A stretch of 64,000 nt of DNA from Molanna angustata (taxonomy: Eukaryota > Arthropoda > Insecta > Trichoptera > Molannidae). The notes under the pieces were generated by a model, which was given only the letters and a program-made list of their open reading frames with translations, made no database searches and was not told the origin of the DNA. Location of the stretch: positions 30,115,726-30,179,725 of the forward strand of contig OY754969.1 of the NCBI GenBank assembly GCA_963576475.1, read 5' to 3'. The translations under genes and the position numbers were made by a program. Below, piece by piece: positions 11,979-24,026 of this stretch; position 1 is the stretch's first letter, and each line of letters opens with the position of its first letter.

Positions 11979-13639
11979 ATGTATAAATATTTTTCAATGA
12001 ATTTTTTTAGTGGAATTATTATTAACCTGTGACTTCGATAAAAGCTATGTTATTTAAATTCTGTTTTTATATTATAGAATTATATAGTTTTCCTCTCCTG
12101 TTTAGTGGATGGTGTGATGTTCGCAGCCAAAGTTGTATTTTTATATAATACAGTTTTCCCGATGATGTAAGCAAAATAAATACATAATACAAGTCGCTCT
12201 CGGAACAAAGGAAAAACGGTTGATGAGTCGGATAATATTTTTACTAGCAAGGTTACAACGGAAAGATCTCTCTTGGACACACGTGCTTCTAATATTAGCG
12301 GGATGTGAGCTGTACCAAGCAAAACAGATATAATACATGTTATATCTTCTACACAATCATATGTGTGAATATACATATATACAAATGGATGTGTAGTTAC
12401 TTGAGGACGATAACCTCACACACCAGACTACACACAATCCTCAGGGCGGCCACACTTTCAATTGGCCAGAACAACGTTCATCTAAAACTCCTAACGACTT
12501 ATGAAATTAATAATACTGAGATGTTTTTCATCCGCGACATATATGTTTCAGTAGTTTTTTAAACAAATAAAAAATACTCGAAACAGCATACAAACATAAC
12601 ATCGCGTAGTTAGTTGTAAACGGAAAGAAAAATAAAAAAAAAATAATGGTCTAAAAAACAAGTAAAAAGATTTTACAAACTAAAACAAAGTCTTAAAAAA
12701 TTATGATTATTTCATCGTTTGATCCTTGTATATATTCACAAAAAAGCTAGAGCAACAATATGTATCTATCTGATAGTAGGTACATGATTTCTTCTTGCTC
12801 TCCTTATAATTATGTTTTCCTTTCATTGCTATGAACCGTTTTTATATTCAGTCTTTTTTTTTACTCTGTAATCATTATTGTTCGTATTTTTTTATTTATT
12901 TTTTGTTATGTCATTACTGACACATATTACATAATAATAATAACCCACTATTCAATTGTAGTTAAATAAATTTACTGAATTATTCAATAAATTTATTGTA
13001 ATGTGACCGGCGTTATTTAATTTAATCGTTCATTGGCTCGATATGCCTCGAAAGAGTTAACACCAATAAAACATAGCAACTGAATGATTCTAGACTGTCA
13101 CTTGAACTTCCCAACGGCATTTGGAGACATTAACCAAGAAGTTAAAAACTAATTGGATAGGCAAATCGACGATGGAGTCGCGAGATGTTAAAAATCCCGA
13201 TGGGACGGAATAACCCGAATGCATGGCCGATGACAATACATTAGGGGAGTTATGATTACGTCTGGAATGATGGATGAACTCCAGCCCACGTTTGAGACCC
13301 ATAATGTTGCCACAATATGGAACCAACACCCAGACTGAAAATTACCGGAACGATCAACAAAAGTGAAATGTATCCACAAAATACCCCACAACAGGGATCG
13401 GAAACAAGAAAATTTCTAAACTATTTTATGTATTTACTACAGATTACATTGATTCGTGGATTCGTGGTTGCCATAATTCCTGCGAAAGAAGCAGTTACTT
13501 CGAACTCAATCGTGGATAAACAAAATTGAATTATAATGAACAATGTTGATTTGATTTGATTAATGTTGATTTGATTTTTTTTTGTTCATGTATGATTTGA
13601 TTTAATTACTTTTACTTTTATGTTGACTTTGCTTTGTAT
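11979..13639. other. No recognisable gene
   Basis: Two moderately long open frames exist (minus strand 12080-12376, and overlapping frames at 13090-13530). Neither shows a motif I know. The 13190-13400 patch is G+C-richer and may be decayed transposon coding sequence, but I cannot name it. Confidence 0.4.
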
Positions 13640-13808
13640 TGATATTTTTTATTTCTTTATAGGTGCTTCCCTCATCAAGCACAAGATTGTAATCTTTTTG
13701 ATGAGGTACTGCAAGGAAAAATATGTAAAAATATTATTACTAGTGAATTTATATATTGATTTGTATTATAAAATTATTATGTTAAAAAAATAAATAAATA
13801 AATAAAAA
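13640..13808 (+). mobile_element. Putative LINE 3' end with hairpin and TAAA tail
   Basis: A short inverted repeat (CCTCATCAA / TTGATGAGG) at about 13670-13706 is followed by an A+T-rich stretch ending in AATAAATAAATAAATAAAAA at 13788. A terminal hairpin plus short tandem tail is typical of CR1/L2-type LINEs. No coding sequence is attached, so the call is tentative. Confidence 0.4.
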
Positions 13809-13864
13809 TTTTTTTTGAAAATGTGCAGCAAAAAACTCAAAAATAATAAAAATTAATGAGATAG

Positions 13865-14055
13865 TTTTGTGTTATTTCTTCTTCTTCTTCCTCTTTTTGT
13901 AGAAACAAGTCCTGGGACGAGGATGTCTAGCTCTCCCTCGATCTCTTTGATGGTCTTCCCGGTGGTCGGCGTCCCTCTGTTATCTCGCGCATTGTAATCT
14001 TTGGCAGCCTTTCTGAATTCATCCTCTTAACACGATCTCTCCAGAAATTTATTAC
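13865..14055 (-). pseudogene. RTE-like LINE ORF2 3' end
   Basis: On the minus strand this reads WRDRVKRM, ERLPKITMREITEGRRPPGR, PSKRS, then a GAAGAAGAAG tail at 13870-13882. It is the sister of 10096-10315. Only the tail of the ORF is left and the upstream end is truncated at about 14055. Confidence 0.75.
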
Positions 14056-14190
14056 GTTATTTCTTGTATTTTAAATTATACAAGATCAAAATATAAAATC
14101 TACAAATAAAAACAAGTTAATTCCTTTGTACCAAAAATAGGAAAATGTAAAGTTTTCTTCATATACATACAGTTAAATATGTATTTTTTA

Positions 14191-14403
14191 CATGTCGCAC
14201 CTTTATTTTCATAGTGACACTATACAAAATTGTAAATATTAATTTTTCAATTTTTATCAGATCACTCGTTCAAATATTCACCACATATTGGCATTATTGC
14301 AATTTGTATTTTTTCAAATTAAATAAGAAAATCCAAAACTTTAATCCCTGATGGTGAAAAAATTTTTTTTTGTTTAGTGTCACTATGAAAATAAAGGTGC
14401 GAT
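14191..14403. mobile_element. MITE with TA duplication
   Basis: Inverted terminal repeats of about 30 bases pair 14191-14222 with 14373-14403. Read inward both begin CAT, then CGCACCTTTATTTTCATAG; the left copy has two extra bases near its tip. TA flanks each end (14189-14190 and 14404-14405), as expected for Tc1/mariner-type insertion. The 150-base interior is A+T-rich and non-coding, so the element is non-autonomous. Confidence 0.8.
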
Positions 14404-14514
14404 GTATAGTATTATCTGGAATGGTTTGTTGATGTTTTTCATTATATTTGCATTTAAAATATAATTAAATACATAAATTACTTCTATTGACTTAAACATA
14501 CTCTTCATCATCTT

Positions 14515-14800
14515 CTTGCTATGGCGCTACAGCCCGTATCGGCTTTAGCCTTCTTTAACTTCAGCTTCCATCGCTCTTTATCCTCGACCGTCGTCGTCTT
14601 CCAGTTTGACATCTGGAGCAGTTGTCTTGCGTCCTTCCTAATCCATCCACCATCCTCCCATCTCAGCCTTGGTCAGTCAAGCTTTCGTTTAGTGTCATGT
14701 GTTTCGTGGATGTCCTACTAGAACCTTCTTGGGTACTCGTGTGCTGGGAATTTTGTGGACGTGTCCGGCACATGTCTTTGTAACCTTAGTAGGATACATA
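14515..14800 (-). pseudogene. LINE ORF2 C-terminal fragment
   Basis: This G+C-richer block begins, on the plus strand, with GGCGCTACAGCCC. The same opening is found at 29535 and 57125, in each case as the reverse complement of an RTE-like ORF2 end. On the minus strand it carries stretches such as TRVPKKVL and a tryptophan/basic tail, broken by stops. It is identified by its similarity to the other two fragments and by composition; residues are poorly preserved. Confidence 0.55.
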
Positions 14801-14929
14801 ATCTGGGAGCTTGATTCATATGTAAAACATAACGAACCCAAAAAACATCGAATAGAATTCAAACAAGTTTACCACTACTCTACGGAGAACAATAAGTATA
14901 TAATAAGTTATCAATAATATTTAATCTTT

Positions 14930-15110
14930 TTTCTTTCTAGCCCCTTTCACTCAACTGTTGGATATAAGCCTCTTCCTGGGTTTTCCATTACTCTCTATCC
15001 TGGGGACTCTGCTTTCACCCATGTCCCACATGGATGTATATGTCCCACCAGTTCGACAATATCGTCAATCCATCTCCTCTGTGGCCTCCCTACACCTCTT
15101 CTTTTATGAA
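14930..15110 (-). pseudogene. LINE ORF2 3' fragment (45.5/53.6 kb family)
   Basis: Plus-strand wording such as GGATATAAGCCTCTTCCTGG and TCGTCAATCCATCTCCTCTG is the reverse complement of a LINE ORF2 tail (RRW-D-I-ELV-type). Related decayed pieces lie at 45470-45605 and 53570-53675, all on the minus strand. No intact frame. Confidence 0.5.
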
Positions 15111-15394
15111 TATTAAATAAAAGTTATTATTTACCAATTCGATTCTGACAATACCAGAAAATATATTTTATTAGTGGTTCATTATTTGTGACAAATTAAT
15201 GAATATTTATAATGTTTCTTTGAAATATTTTAAAAGTCTTCATTTTAAATATTATGACATTTTCCCTAGTGTTACAAGGTTTCAAATAGATTTTAGGAAA
15301 TTCTTCAGGAAAGAAACAATTTATTATTTTTTAATTACATAATTCTACAATACCTATATGATTATAATAACATTGTATGACGTTAGTTTTACTT

Positions 15395-15940
15395 TTACTC
15401 CTCACCACCCCAAGGGGATATAGTGGGGAGTAATGAATTAGCATTTTTTATCGTAGGTGTTATGCTGCGATCGTATCCTGAAATTTTCATCTCAATGTTT
15501 CTGTGTGTGTGCTGTGTACTATGTGCTATGTACGGCGGGCGTGTTTATTTTACTTTATCGATTATATGTACACTAAAGTACTCATTCGATTATTTTCATT
15601 TTTTCAAATTTGTATATTTAATACTCGCTTAGACCCCATTAGGTTTTGAATGATAATTAATAACTGATCAGTGATTCTCAATTTTTTATACTGTCGAATA
15701 TTTCAAAGTGACCCCATGCTCAGGAAACTCAAAATTTGATATTTTTATTTTCAATTTGCTAAAAAGGCACTGTATCACTTTCATAATATGATATTTAAGA
15801 AACTTCAAGTTTTCATAATAAAATATTTAAATAAAAAATAATTCAACAACTCTTTTCATGAATATATTATTTCAGCATATATGCTGAAAATTTTCCATAC
15901 AAAATTTGAATACTTTGTGGAGTGAATTGGCACAATTCAT
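15395..15940 (-). repeat. Dispersed repeat family Q, copy 2
   Basis: The reverse-complement relative of 4790-5235. The G+C-rich CCCCAAGGGG block is at 15408-15418, followed by blocks matching copy 1 (a block around CAAAGTGACC, CTCAAAATTTGATATTTT, AAAAAGGCACTGTATCACTT, and TTCCATACAAAATTTGAATA). No gene. An exact 24-base tandem duplication lies just beyond, at about 15967-16015. Confidence 0.6.
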
Positions 15941-16126
15941 TCGTTTTATTTAATTTTTTATTGAATATGATATGCACAAACAAATATTATATGATATGCA
16001 CAAACAAATATTATTGTGATAAAATATTATTTTTAGTGACTTTCATATTCGTCTATTTTTTCCTTTTAAATGTTTGTTATTCTGTATTATTGTTTTTTAA
16101 AAACAAATTTAATTAAATCCACTGTT

Positions 16127-16263
16127 GAAATCACGCGTTGTATTGACAGACATTTTGTCAAAATCCTCGACAGGCATCTAAAGAGAAAACAATTTTTAAA
16201 CATTAAAGGAGTCTGTCGGTGGGTTTCCATCAACCAAGGTGTCTGTCGGAAGGCGTGATTTCT
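16127..16263. mobile_element. Short MITE-like inverted repeat
   Basis: The ends read inward GAAATCACGC on both sides (16127 and 16263), with a second matched block TGACAGACA on the left against CCGACAGACA on the right. At about 135 bases and without coding capacity it fits a miniature inverted-repeat element. I could not see a target duplication. Confidence 0.6.
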
Positions 16264-16689
16264 AATAGTCTTCCGTAGTCAATAAATAAAAAACACCCTT
16301 TATACTATGACTTTCTAATAAAATTACATAATCATAGAATCGAGTTAAAAATAAAAAAATCCTACTACTGAATATGTATAATTAACAACTAATTTAATAA
16401 CTTCCACTTTCTTTGACAACACTTGACAGACGTTCTCGTTAAATCTCAAAATAAATTTGTCTGTGAATTATTCACTACGTACCTTCGATATTTGGGAGTT
16501 GGAGACAAGAATAACAATTTAAATTCAATTCGCATGTTTTCTAGGCAACTGAACGAAATGCACATAGATTTGTCCGACGCGATCCACGAACGCATTTTCC
16601 CGAATCGCTTTGGGCAAAATCATACTATTAATCTTCTAAACTACGGATGCTGACTAGAAGAATATGGAGAGTTGTTTTATTTATTTATT

Positions 16690-17005
16690 TGTTCGGAACA
16701 GAAAACATACCATACCATGCCATCACTCCATTTCCTAATTAGCTGTAGGCAGAGAGAACCAAACGCCAGACTTCTCTATCTTGACATATATATTTCTCGT
16801 TTCATTCACGTCCATGTATCGTCTCGCACACGTTCTATTGTTATTTTTCTTACATCTCCGTCTTTCAAAATTATATTTATATGATCGTGCCAACTTTTTC
16901 TTGGCCGACCTCTACTGTAAATGGCTAAGGCGGTTTGGCTACATAGAAAGAATGAATGATGACCGTTTGTCAAAAAAGTATATAAAGTTGATAAATGAGG
17001 AACGA
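16690..17005 (-). pseudogene. 5'-inverted LINE copy (twin-priming structure)
   Basis: The 3' part lies on the minus strand (16690-16912) and reads, with frameshifts, RGRPRKSWHDH, then MDVNETRN, then DREVWRLVLSAYS stop. The next-upstream part of the same ORF lies on the opposite strand at about 16913-17005: WLRRFGYIERMNDDRLSKKY. In the collinear relative at 56740-57020 the order is LFGHIERMNDERLTKK followed by RGRPRKGWHDH. So the 5' segment has been flipped at 16912/16913, as in 5' inversions made during target-primed reverse transcription. The family is an RTE-like endonuclease-reverse-transcriptase LINE, also seen at 46794 and 63785. Confidence 0.75.
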
Positions 17006-18949
17006 AAATTAGAGGACAGCGTCAAGAAAATAATATACTTACAAAATAATTAAATTATACGTGCGCCAAAACTGATTTCTACAAATTGTATCAATATGAT
17101 TAACAAACGAAAAAGCGTACACCACAGATAATATGGAAGTAAACTTTCAGTATACATACTTCAGATGTGTCACTCAATACATAGAAGCTGTAACCGGATA
17201 ATCATAAGGTTTCTCGCATCTCCGCTATAGGGGCAATGAATACGCGACCGGTCCACGGCAAATTTTAATTTCCATTTTAAAATGTTTCCAGCTTTGAGGA
17301 ATGGATTCAAGGATAACTTAAATAAAAAATAACCATTTTTCAATCATTATTTATTAAAAAAAACACATATGATGGATTTTATTTGCAATATTTCAAAAAT
17401 CATGCCAAATAATTCATAAAATACATTGTTCTAAATAAAATGTGCATTGTAGATTATTAGGTTTTTTTAATTTATTTTCCACAAAGAAAGATTTAATATT
17501 TCGGAAAACTATATAACTTCACTTCGCCGTATTTCACTTGACAATTTATTAAAAACACAACAAAACTTGTCAGCCATCTTGCGAAGATAATCGAAAAACA
17601 CAAAAAGCTGGCAATAGATTATAACACCATCACCATCACATAGCGTGATAGTGTGTATGTAGATGAACACCGAAAACAACAAGAATTTTACAAAATCACA
17701 CGTGTTATATTTATTATCTGGTTTACTTAAAGATTTTAAAGGATCAAAATATTTCGCGTCACAACAAACAACAAACAACAAAACACAACTGAAGTAGGTC
17801 TGAAAATTTTACATTGCATTTTCAAAAATACCAACATAAAAGAAAAATTAATAGCGCCACCTTTGGAGATGTAAGCGTAAAGTAAAACCAGTGCTACCAA
17901 TAGAGTGCCACCGGCGTGGCGTACACAAAAGAAAAACATCATTGAACAGAATAAAATGAAAAAAAAAACAAAAGTAGTAGGTACTTCGTTGCTCTGTATA
18001 GAATATAATGATTAAAAATAATATCGCATTGTTTTTTTTAATAATAATTATTGAGTACCTAATCAATGAAATATTTCTTTGTATGACGAAAAATGTCATC
18101 TAAAACCATTGAATTATGTAGGTATATTATGCACTTTATTTATTTTATTTATTTATTTCTTAAATAATCTTCATTAAAAATAGATAACTGCTGCCCAACT
18201 AGGTATACCATATAGGTTGTATCTATTTGCTTTTTTAAAAAGTATCTAAACAATGTAAACTTAACTATTGTATTAAAAAATGGAATTGGAGTCATCATGA
18301 TTAACAATTTATATTGAACTATATATTATGTACTGTATGAATGTCAAAATCACGAATTAAAATAATATTTAATTTTACATCTGTGAATATTTCACAGGTT
18401 GAAAGAAGTAACCATTAATCTTAAATATCAGTGTGAGACATCCCGACCAACAGTTTAAATGTGTAATAGAGTTGTTAATTTCTGAAATTTTCAGCGTCTT
18501 TGATAATATATCGCTTTCTTCAGCTGAAACAAATCGTTTCAGTTTTCAACTGCACAAGAAATTCATTTATAACATGTTTTGTTAGTTTCCGTGTTCAAAG
18601 ATACTTCAGAGATAATTATTCCATAAGACCCCATCTCTATCAATGTCTTAAAATAAATCACCGAGGATTAATTTTAAGACGAACGAAAAATAATGGAAAT
18701 AGGAGAGGTATGACGAGTTCTTTGGATTTATCTGAGTGCATTCTTAATATACGGGCCTAGTTAGCTGAAACGATCGTCCTATTATAAGGGAAATATATAC
18801 GTAGAAACATAATCATTCTTGTTTGATTAAAAATACCTAATATATTGCATGCGTTATTTGAATTTTGAATTTGTTTTATACTTTTCTTATAAAATTAGTT
18901 TTAGTAAAACCCTTTTTTATTTTTTTATTGTAAGTAACTAAAAAACTAA
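17006..18949. other. A+T-rich stretch without recognisable gene
   Basis: Several open frames of 60-90 codons overlap on both strands, with compositions expected from A+T-rich DNA. No family motif seen. No clear repeat boundaries. Confidence 0.5.
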
Positions 18950-19260
18950 TCACGTCGGGGTCACCACTAAGGCGAAGTTGGTAACCGGAGGAGTTACCAC
19001 TAAGGCAATGAGGGCACTATAGCGAGTCACCACTATAGCGGGTGTGCGCCTATTACCAATAAATAAGTTAAGTTATTAAATAGTAACCAGAGGGGATTAC
19101 TATATCACGATAGAGAGCTCAGTTAGGTTCTATGTTTTAAGACTCCAGAAGGGAATTTTAACTTGAATGAACTCCTTGTTGTGACGTGTTGGAAGAGAGG
19201 TCACCAGAACAGAATACTGTTCACTAAATAGAGTGTGTATATGAAGTAGATTTTTACTTC
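18950..19260. repeat. G+C-richer island with iterated CACCACTA motif
   Basis: CACCACTAAGGC at about 18962, TACCACTAAGGC at about 18995 and CACCACTATAGCG at about 19028 form spaced, diverged repeats. GAGTTACC and GGTCACC words alternate through the block. No open frame. It stands out from the surrounding A+T-rich DNA and could be part of an LTR or leader of an element I do not recognise. Confidence 0.45.
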
Positions 19261-20120
19261 AATCGAAAGAGAATATGAAAATCTACTGGAGTTTTTTATC
19301 ATAATAATATTTTAATAACTATTCTTGCTATTAAAAACTCTAAATTTTACCTTTTTGGACGATAAAATGTTGTATATCATATATCAGGTGATATACAATA
19401 TTTTTTCGTGTTTCATACATTAAAAGGTAATTTAGTGTGCATCTTTGCGTACATCCGTATACCCAAGGTATACAAGGGCCTTAAGGCGAAGAGATAGATT
19501 CTAGGAACTTTTTGGATGCCCATAACGCAGTAGGTGCCTTCCCTTAAAAGTTTCGTCTTATATACATATAAGAAATAAAAAAAATAATTATTTGCCATTT
19601 TTATTGGTTCATTTTTCAGATAATCATCATACGTCTTGATTTTGATATTAAACGTACTATTTTGTTAGTTATAATTTTGAATTGTATGTAAATATATACT
19701 ATATGTGTCATATTTTTGACAATACAGATAGTCTTGGTATAATTAATATGTGTGCCTATTTTTGAATGATTTTAATCTTGATAATGGATAAAGTAAAATA
19801 AAATACTAGGAGACAACCCAACATATTTTTAACGTTTATTTTTAAATGCATGTATTAAAAATCACAAAAAAAATAATTAAAACAATATAAAGAGCGTTCA
19901 TAGTGATATAGTGGCCACCGATTTTTGTTTTGTAATTTCTAGTGATTTAATACATTCCTAATGGACATTAATGCTTCAGGAAGTGCTTATGTTCACAACT
20001 CCCATAAATATTTCTCGTAACCTTTGGATTTTACAATATGAAACTCTAAAAATACTCGTTAAAAACATACGTTTGATGAATTCACAGATAAAAAATGTGC
20101 GAAGAAAGAAATATTATTGA

Positions 20121-20350
20121 TTTATTTTTATTTTATATTACTTCTCGAGCAAACTAACAGGTACTATGCCAATTATTTATTTAACATGCACACAATAACA
20201 TGTTGCCACATTCTGGAGACTTACGATATAAATCGTCTCACAGATCCAGACTGAAAACACAATTAAAAACTGTGTCTCCACCGGGAATCGAACCCGGGAT
20301 CTTTGGATCAGCTGCCAGATACCTAACTAACTGAGCCACGAAGGCCGATA
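20121..20350 (-). mobile_element. SINE family 2 (tRNA-headed)
   Basis: Minus-strand head at 20275-20348: GGCCTTCGTGGCTCAGTTAG, then GGTATCTGGC, then a perfect B box GGTTCGATTCC with stem CCGGG/CCCGG. The body contains TTTTCAGTCTGGATCTGTGA, CCAGAATGTGGCAAC and a TAGTACCTGTTAGTTTGC block. A full relative is at 49355-49585 and an interrupted one at 42761-43430. Intact A and B boxes make pol III transcription plausible. Confidence 0.85.
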
Positions 20351-20464
20351 AAGATAGGTATACATAACTGGTTCCCAAGAAAACAAATTCATTATTATTA
20401 TTGATTATTTATAAAAGTGTTTTACTACTTACAAAATTAGTTTAGGTCCGTTCTGAACACATAG

Positions 20465-20605
20465 TATAATTTTCGCCAAACATCTTGAACGAGCTTCCGG
20501 TTGCGCAGAGCGCAAATTCGTGTCTTTTTGCTTCGTTGGTTTGCCTACAAGTCGCCCCCCTCCTCGGCTAAAATTTCAAGATATTTGGCTACAACTCTAC
20601 TACTT
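20465..20605 (+). repeat. 140-bp dispersed repeat, copy 1
   Basis: Shares its length with 50578-50717. Matched blocks include CTTCCGGTTGCGCAGAGCGC, TTTTTGCTTCGTTGG and CTCGGCTAAAA-TTCAAGATAT. TGCGC-AGA-GCGCA forms a small hairpin. The class is unknown; there is no tRNA head and no coding frame common to both copies. Confidence 0.65.
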
Positions 20606-21054
20606 CTAACAATGATCGTTGATAACAATACCGGACAGACAAATTGATGATTTTTAAAATAATAGATTGAACAATATTTCATACTAAATTTTATTGTAGA
20701 ATGAAAATAATCATGAATATCAAAAAGCGACTTTAAAACATTGAAAAAGAAAACGATATTTTTAAGAGAACAATTGAGGAATGTCAGATATAAAATATTT
20801 ATAGTTGCTTTGAGTAGTTTTTGCAACACAGCTTTAAAATCTCTAACTTTAATGACGTCCATATAAAGTTAAGAACACTATTTTATCGTATTTTATTGAT
20901 AATAAATGTATGTTTGAGTTAACCATCCGTAGTCAAACCATATTTAGGAAAAATTCATCTTTATACACTATTCACAAACATGTTTTAACGAATATCATCA
21001 TAGTTGTATTTAAATATTTCTATAATAAGAAAAAAATACTATGAGTAACTGATA

Positions 21055-21110
21055 ACAGGACAGGATGATGTCCTCCAATAGGCTGAAGAAGAAGAACTAA
21101 TAAAACAAAT
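21055..21110 (+). pseudogene. RTE-like LINE 3' tip
   Basis: The last codons and GAAGAAGAAG tail of an RTE-like element (GGATGATGTCC, then AATAGGCTGAAGAAGAAGAA). Too short for more than a family guess. Confidence 0.4.
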
Positions 21111-21289
21111 TATTATCGTAGGTATCTAAAATATGTACAGTTCGGCCAATTAAATAATTTTGTGTTTTACCTTTCGATTAGTAAAAGACCAATAAGAAGA
21201 CATTAGTTTTCATAATAAAGATAATTATATCGTTAAGTTTGAATATCATATCTTGATTGAATGCATTTTATTAAAAGAATATATTTTTA

Positions 21290-22078
21290 TACAATGAATC
21301 TCGTCAACATTATATGCTACGCAGATGATGCAACGCTCGTTGCTGAAACGGAGGATGACCTGCAACAGCTACTAAACAGATTCAATACAGCAGCCAGGAG
21401 ATACAATATGATATTGTCCATATCAAAAACAAAGTGTCTAACTATATCGAGACAATCTCTGATATGCAATCTACTCGTAGACAGCGAACCAATCGAACAG
21501 GTCATAAAATTCAAATACTTGGGAGTCGACATTTCCAGCAGCAGTGACTTATATGAGGAAGTCAAATCGCAAACAGACAAGGCAGCGGTCGTTGCTGGCT
21601 GTTTGAGAGATACTGTCTGGAAAAACAAACACATGCTAACAGAGAGTAAAACCCGAATTTATAAAACATGTGTGCAACCCATTATGACTTATGCGATTGA
21701 GACCAGAGCGGACACCGTTAGAACAAAGAGCCTGCTCCGGACGACAGAGATGAGAACCCTACGCTCCATCGCGGGTTTCACCCTTTTGGATCGGATGCGG
21801 AACACCGATATAAGACAGATCTGTGACGTTAGGGATATTGTCAGATGGTGCAGGAGCCGTAGACGATTCTGGCGGGACCATGTGGCGAGAATGGGAGACA
21901 ACAGATTGCCCAAAATTATCTCCCAACAAATAAACTTTGGCAATCGACCACGGGGTAGACCACCCAAGAGATGGAGAAATAGCTGGAGCTCGGCGTCACA
22001 AGAGGCCTTGAGGGACGGGCAAAGTTCCTGAAAAAAACAGGTGTCAACCTAAAATAAGAAGAAGAAGAAGAAGAAGGA
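21290..22078 (+). pseudogene. RTE-like LINE, reverse transcriptase C-terminal half
   Basis: About 245 residues stay open. The fragment begins just before the catalytic YADD box (IICYADDATLVAE), continues through DLQQLLNRF and the thumb region (FKYLGVDIS), then ETRADT, and ends with WRDHVARM, NRLPKI and RPRGRPPKRW, stopping at 22029-22031. A GAAGAAGAAG tail at 22060-22077 follows. The endonuclease domain and the catalytic aspartate of motif A are missing, so it is a 5'-truncated insertion. An upstream methionine at 21261 lies outside the homologous part. The long intact frame suggests a fairly recent insertion. Sister fragments are at 10.1, 13.9 and 61.8 kb. Confidence 0.88.
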
Positions 22079-23669
22079 TCATTGAATTGATAATGATTAA
22101 TTAATTCTATTATAATTTTTACTGCTTACAGAACTGATTGACAATGGCCTGAAAAGTTGAAACTATCGAAAGATTGAAGAAAGTTTATGGAATCAATTTT
22201 AATATTATAATATCAGTATATTACATATAACATAATTACAACGAATCATATTACATTAAAATGGTCGTTCAAAAACTGTTAATCATAAAGATTTGTTATT
22301 ACCTATTTGATTCTAGAAAATGGCACATTAAGTATAATGATGAAAAAACTAAAAATTTACTATCTGTAAGTTGTATTATTACTAAGGGTGCTTGAATTAT
22401 TTTAAAATTTGACGTGTATGGTTTCATTTTGTTTAAGAATTTCTCTCATTATTTTTTCAATTAATTAAAATTTTAGTTCATGTTGGCAATTTTGTATTTT
22501 GTAGCAGCACCTACCTATATTAATTATGAAATAGTAATTTCAAGTATTTTAATTCGTATATTGGATCGTTTTTTTTACATTTGTCTATATTAACGAATTT
22601 ATCAAAAGGGCATGTCATTTCTATAATGTCAATCTCTCGGGCAGTATCCCACATTCTGATGTACCTATTCACTGCTTGTTACAAGAATTGTTAAAAAATT
22701 AATTCATGTACATATTTTGATTTTTGTTTTTATCTAGCAGATTCTGTTATTTTTCACAGCAGTAACAAATTATAGGTCCATCTCCCTTCCTTTTTCCTTC
22801 CCTTCCTTTCCCGTCACGGGCAAATGTGTGAAATATATGAATATGTAATAATTTTAAGAATATATATATTTATTTTTTGTTGTATTGTAGGTATTGTTGT
22901 ATTGTGCATCAATTATGGACAAAAGTAATCGGTCTATCTTTTTTTATTTCATAGTGTATTTTCTCTGTTTATCTTATAAAACTGTATTTGTCCCTTAAAT
23001 AAATAAATAAATATTATATCCATTTTTTAACTTTTTTTGAGCTATTTTTTATCTTGTTTTTTTTCTATTTTTTATCTATTAACTCAACTCATTCGTGGTT
23101 TTAACAAAGTAATAAATAAAATTGTAATATAAAAAATATTAGGATTCAGTTGGAGCGAGTAAAATGGTAACAACAAAAAGGGGTCTAAGTGTAATTATAA
23201 GGAATCAGCACATGTGTAATATGAACTGTTAAATTTGTGTAACGGCATCCAGAAGAGATTTAAATAGTCCATCATTCTCAGTGGGAGATAAATGAATGGC
23301 AGCAGTAGGTACCTACATATCTAACCTAACCTGCCTGACACATGGTAACACTCGATGTTAACTACTTACTATACTCGCGATATTTTAACTCAAGAGTTAT
23401 TATGTCTTGCTTGCTGCAGTAGACACAGACACACATAGTCTTGCAACATGGATTGTCAACAACTCACATCAAACATATCAATAATCGTAAATTTATTTGT
23501 TTATATATCGATGATTTTAAAGTGAACGTAAATAGCAAAATGAAGATATTAGATTAGACAAACGAGATAAAATGTCAACGCAGAATTCTCAAATGTACAA
23601 TGGGCTTATAAATTATATGAAAGCATGCCGAGGAACATAAAAGAAAAAAAAAGTTTTAGTATTTTAATG
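22079..23669. other. A+T-rich stretch; possible LINE 3' UTR at its middle
   Basis: No gene. The part from 22780 to 23013 has a pyrimidine-rich start (CTCCCTTCC) and ends in TAAATAAATAAATAAATA, which resembles a LINE 3' UTR without its ORF. The rest is unassigned. Confidence 0.4.
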
Positions 23670-24026
23670 AATGTGTTATTTATTTATTTATTTATACATC
23701 TTCTTGTACATAATATAAACAAATATAATTGTACACTGGCGGGCTTATTGCCATTAGGCAATTTCTTCCAACCAACCAGATTACAAAGTATGACAACATT
23801 GTGTATGTACAACAGCAAAAGTATATAGTATAAGTATAAGAATTTATACATCTTCTTGTACATAATATAAACAAATATAATTGTACACTGGCGAGCTTAT
23901 TGCCATTAGGCAATTTCTTCCAACCAACCAGATTACAAAGTATGACAACATTGTGTATGTACAACAGCAAAAGTAAAAGAAAACAAAGAAAATACATATA
24001 ACACTTAAATACAATTAAAACAATAA
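23670..24026 (-). mobile_element. CR1-like LINE 3' UTR with 152-bp tandem duplication
   Basis: The block 23691-23824 is repeated almost exactly at 23843-23975 (period 152). Each unit has the stem-loop TTGCC-ATTA-GGCAA (23747-23762 and 23899-23914) and the GGTTGGTTGGAAGAAA approach on the minus strand. TATTTATTTATT at 23678 is the minus-strand TAAA tail. The coding part continues directly at 24030-24834. Confidence 0.8.

Noticed and set aside
12080..12376. 98-codon minus-strand open frame
   Set aside because: No motif; two overlapping frames are equally open; composition matches surrounding DNA.
17509..18099. Cluster of three overlapping minus-strand open frames
   Set aside because: Rich in phenylalanine, isoleucine and cysteine as expected from A+T-rich non-coding DNA. 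No splice-compatible exon pattern or family match could be seen.
20275..20348. tRNA gene with perfect B box
   Set aside because: The same head with the same body recurs at 49355 and 42.8 kb; it is SINE family 2.
20545..20862. 105-codon minus-strand open frame
   Set aside because: Its C-terminal third lies in the 140-bp dispersed repeat, where the other copy does not keep the frame; probably chance.
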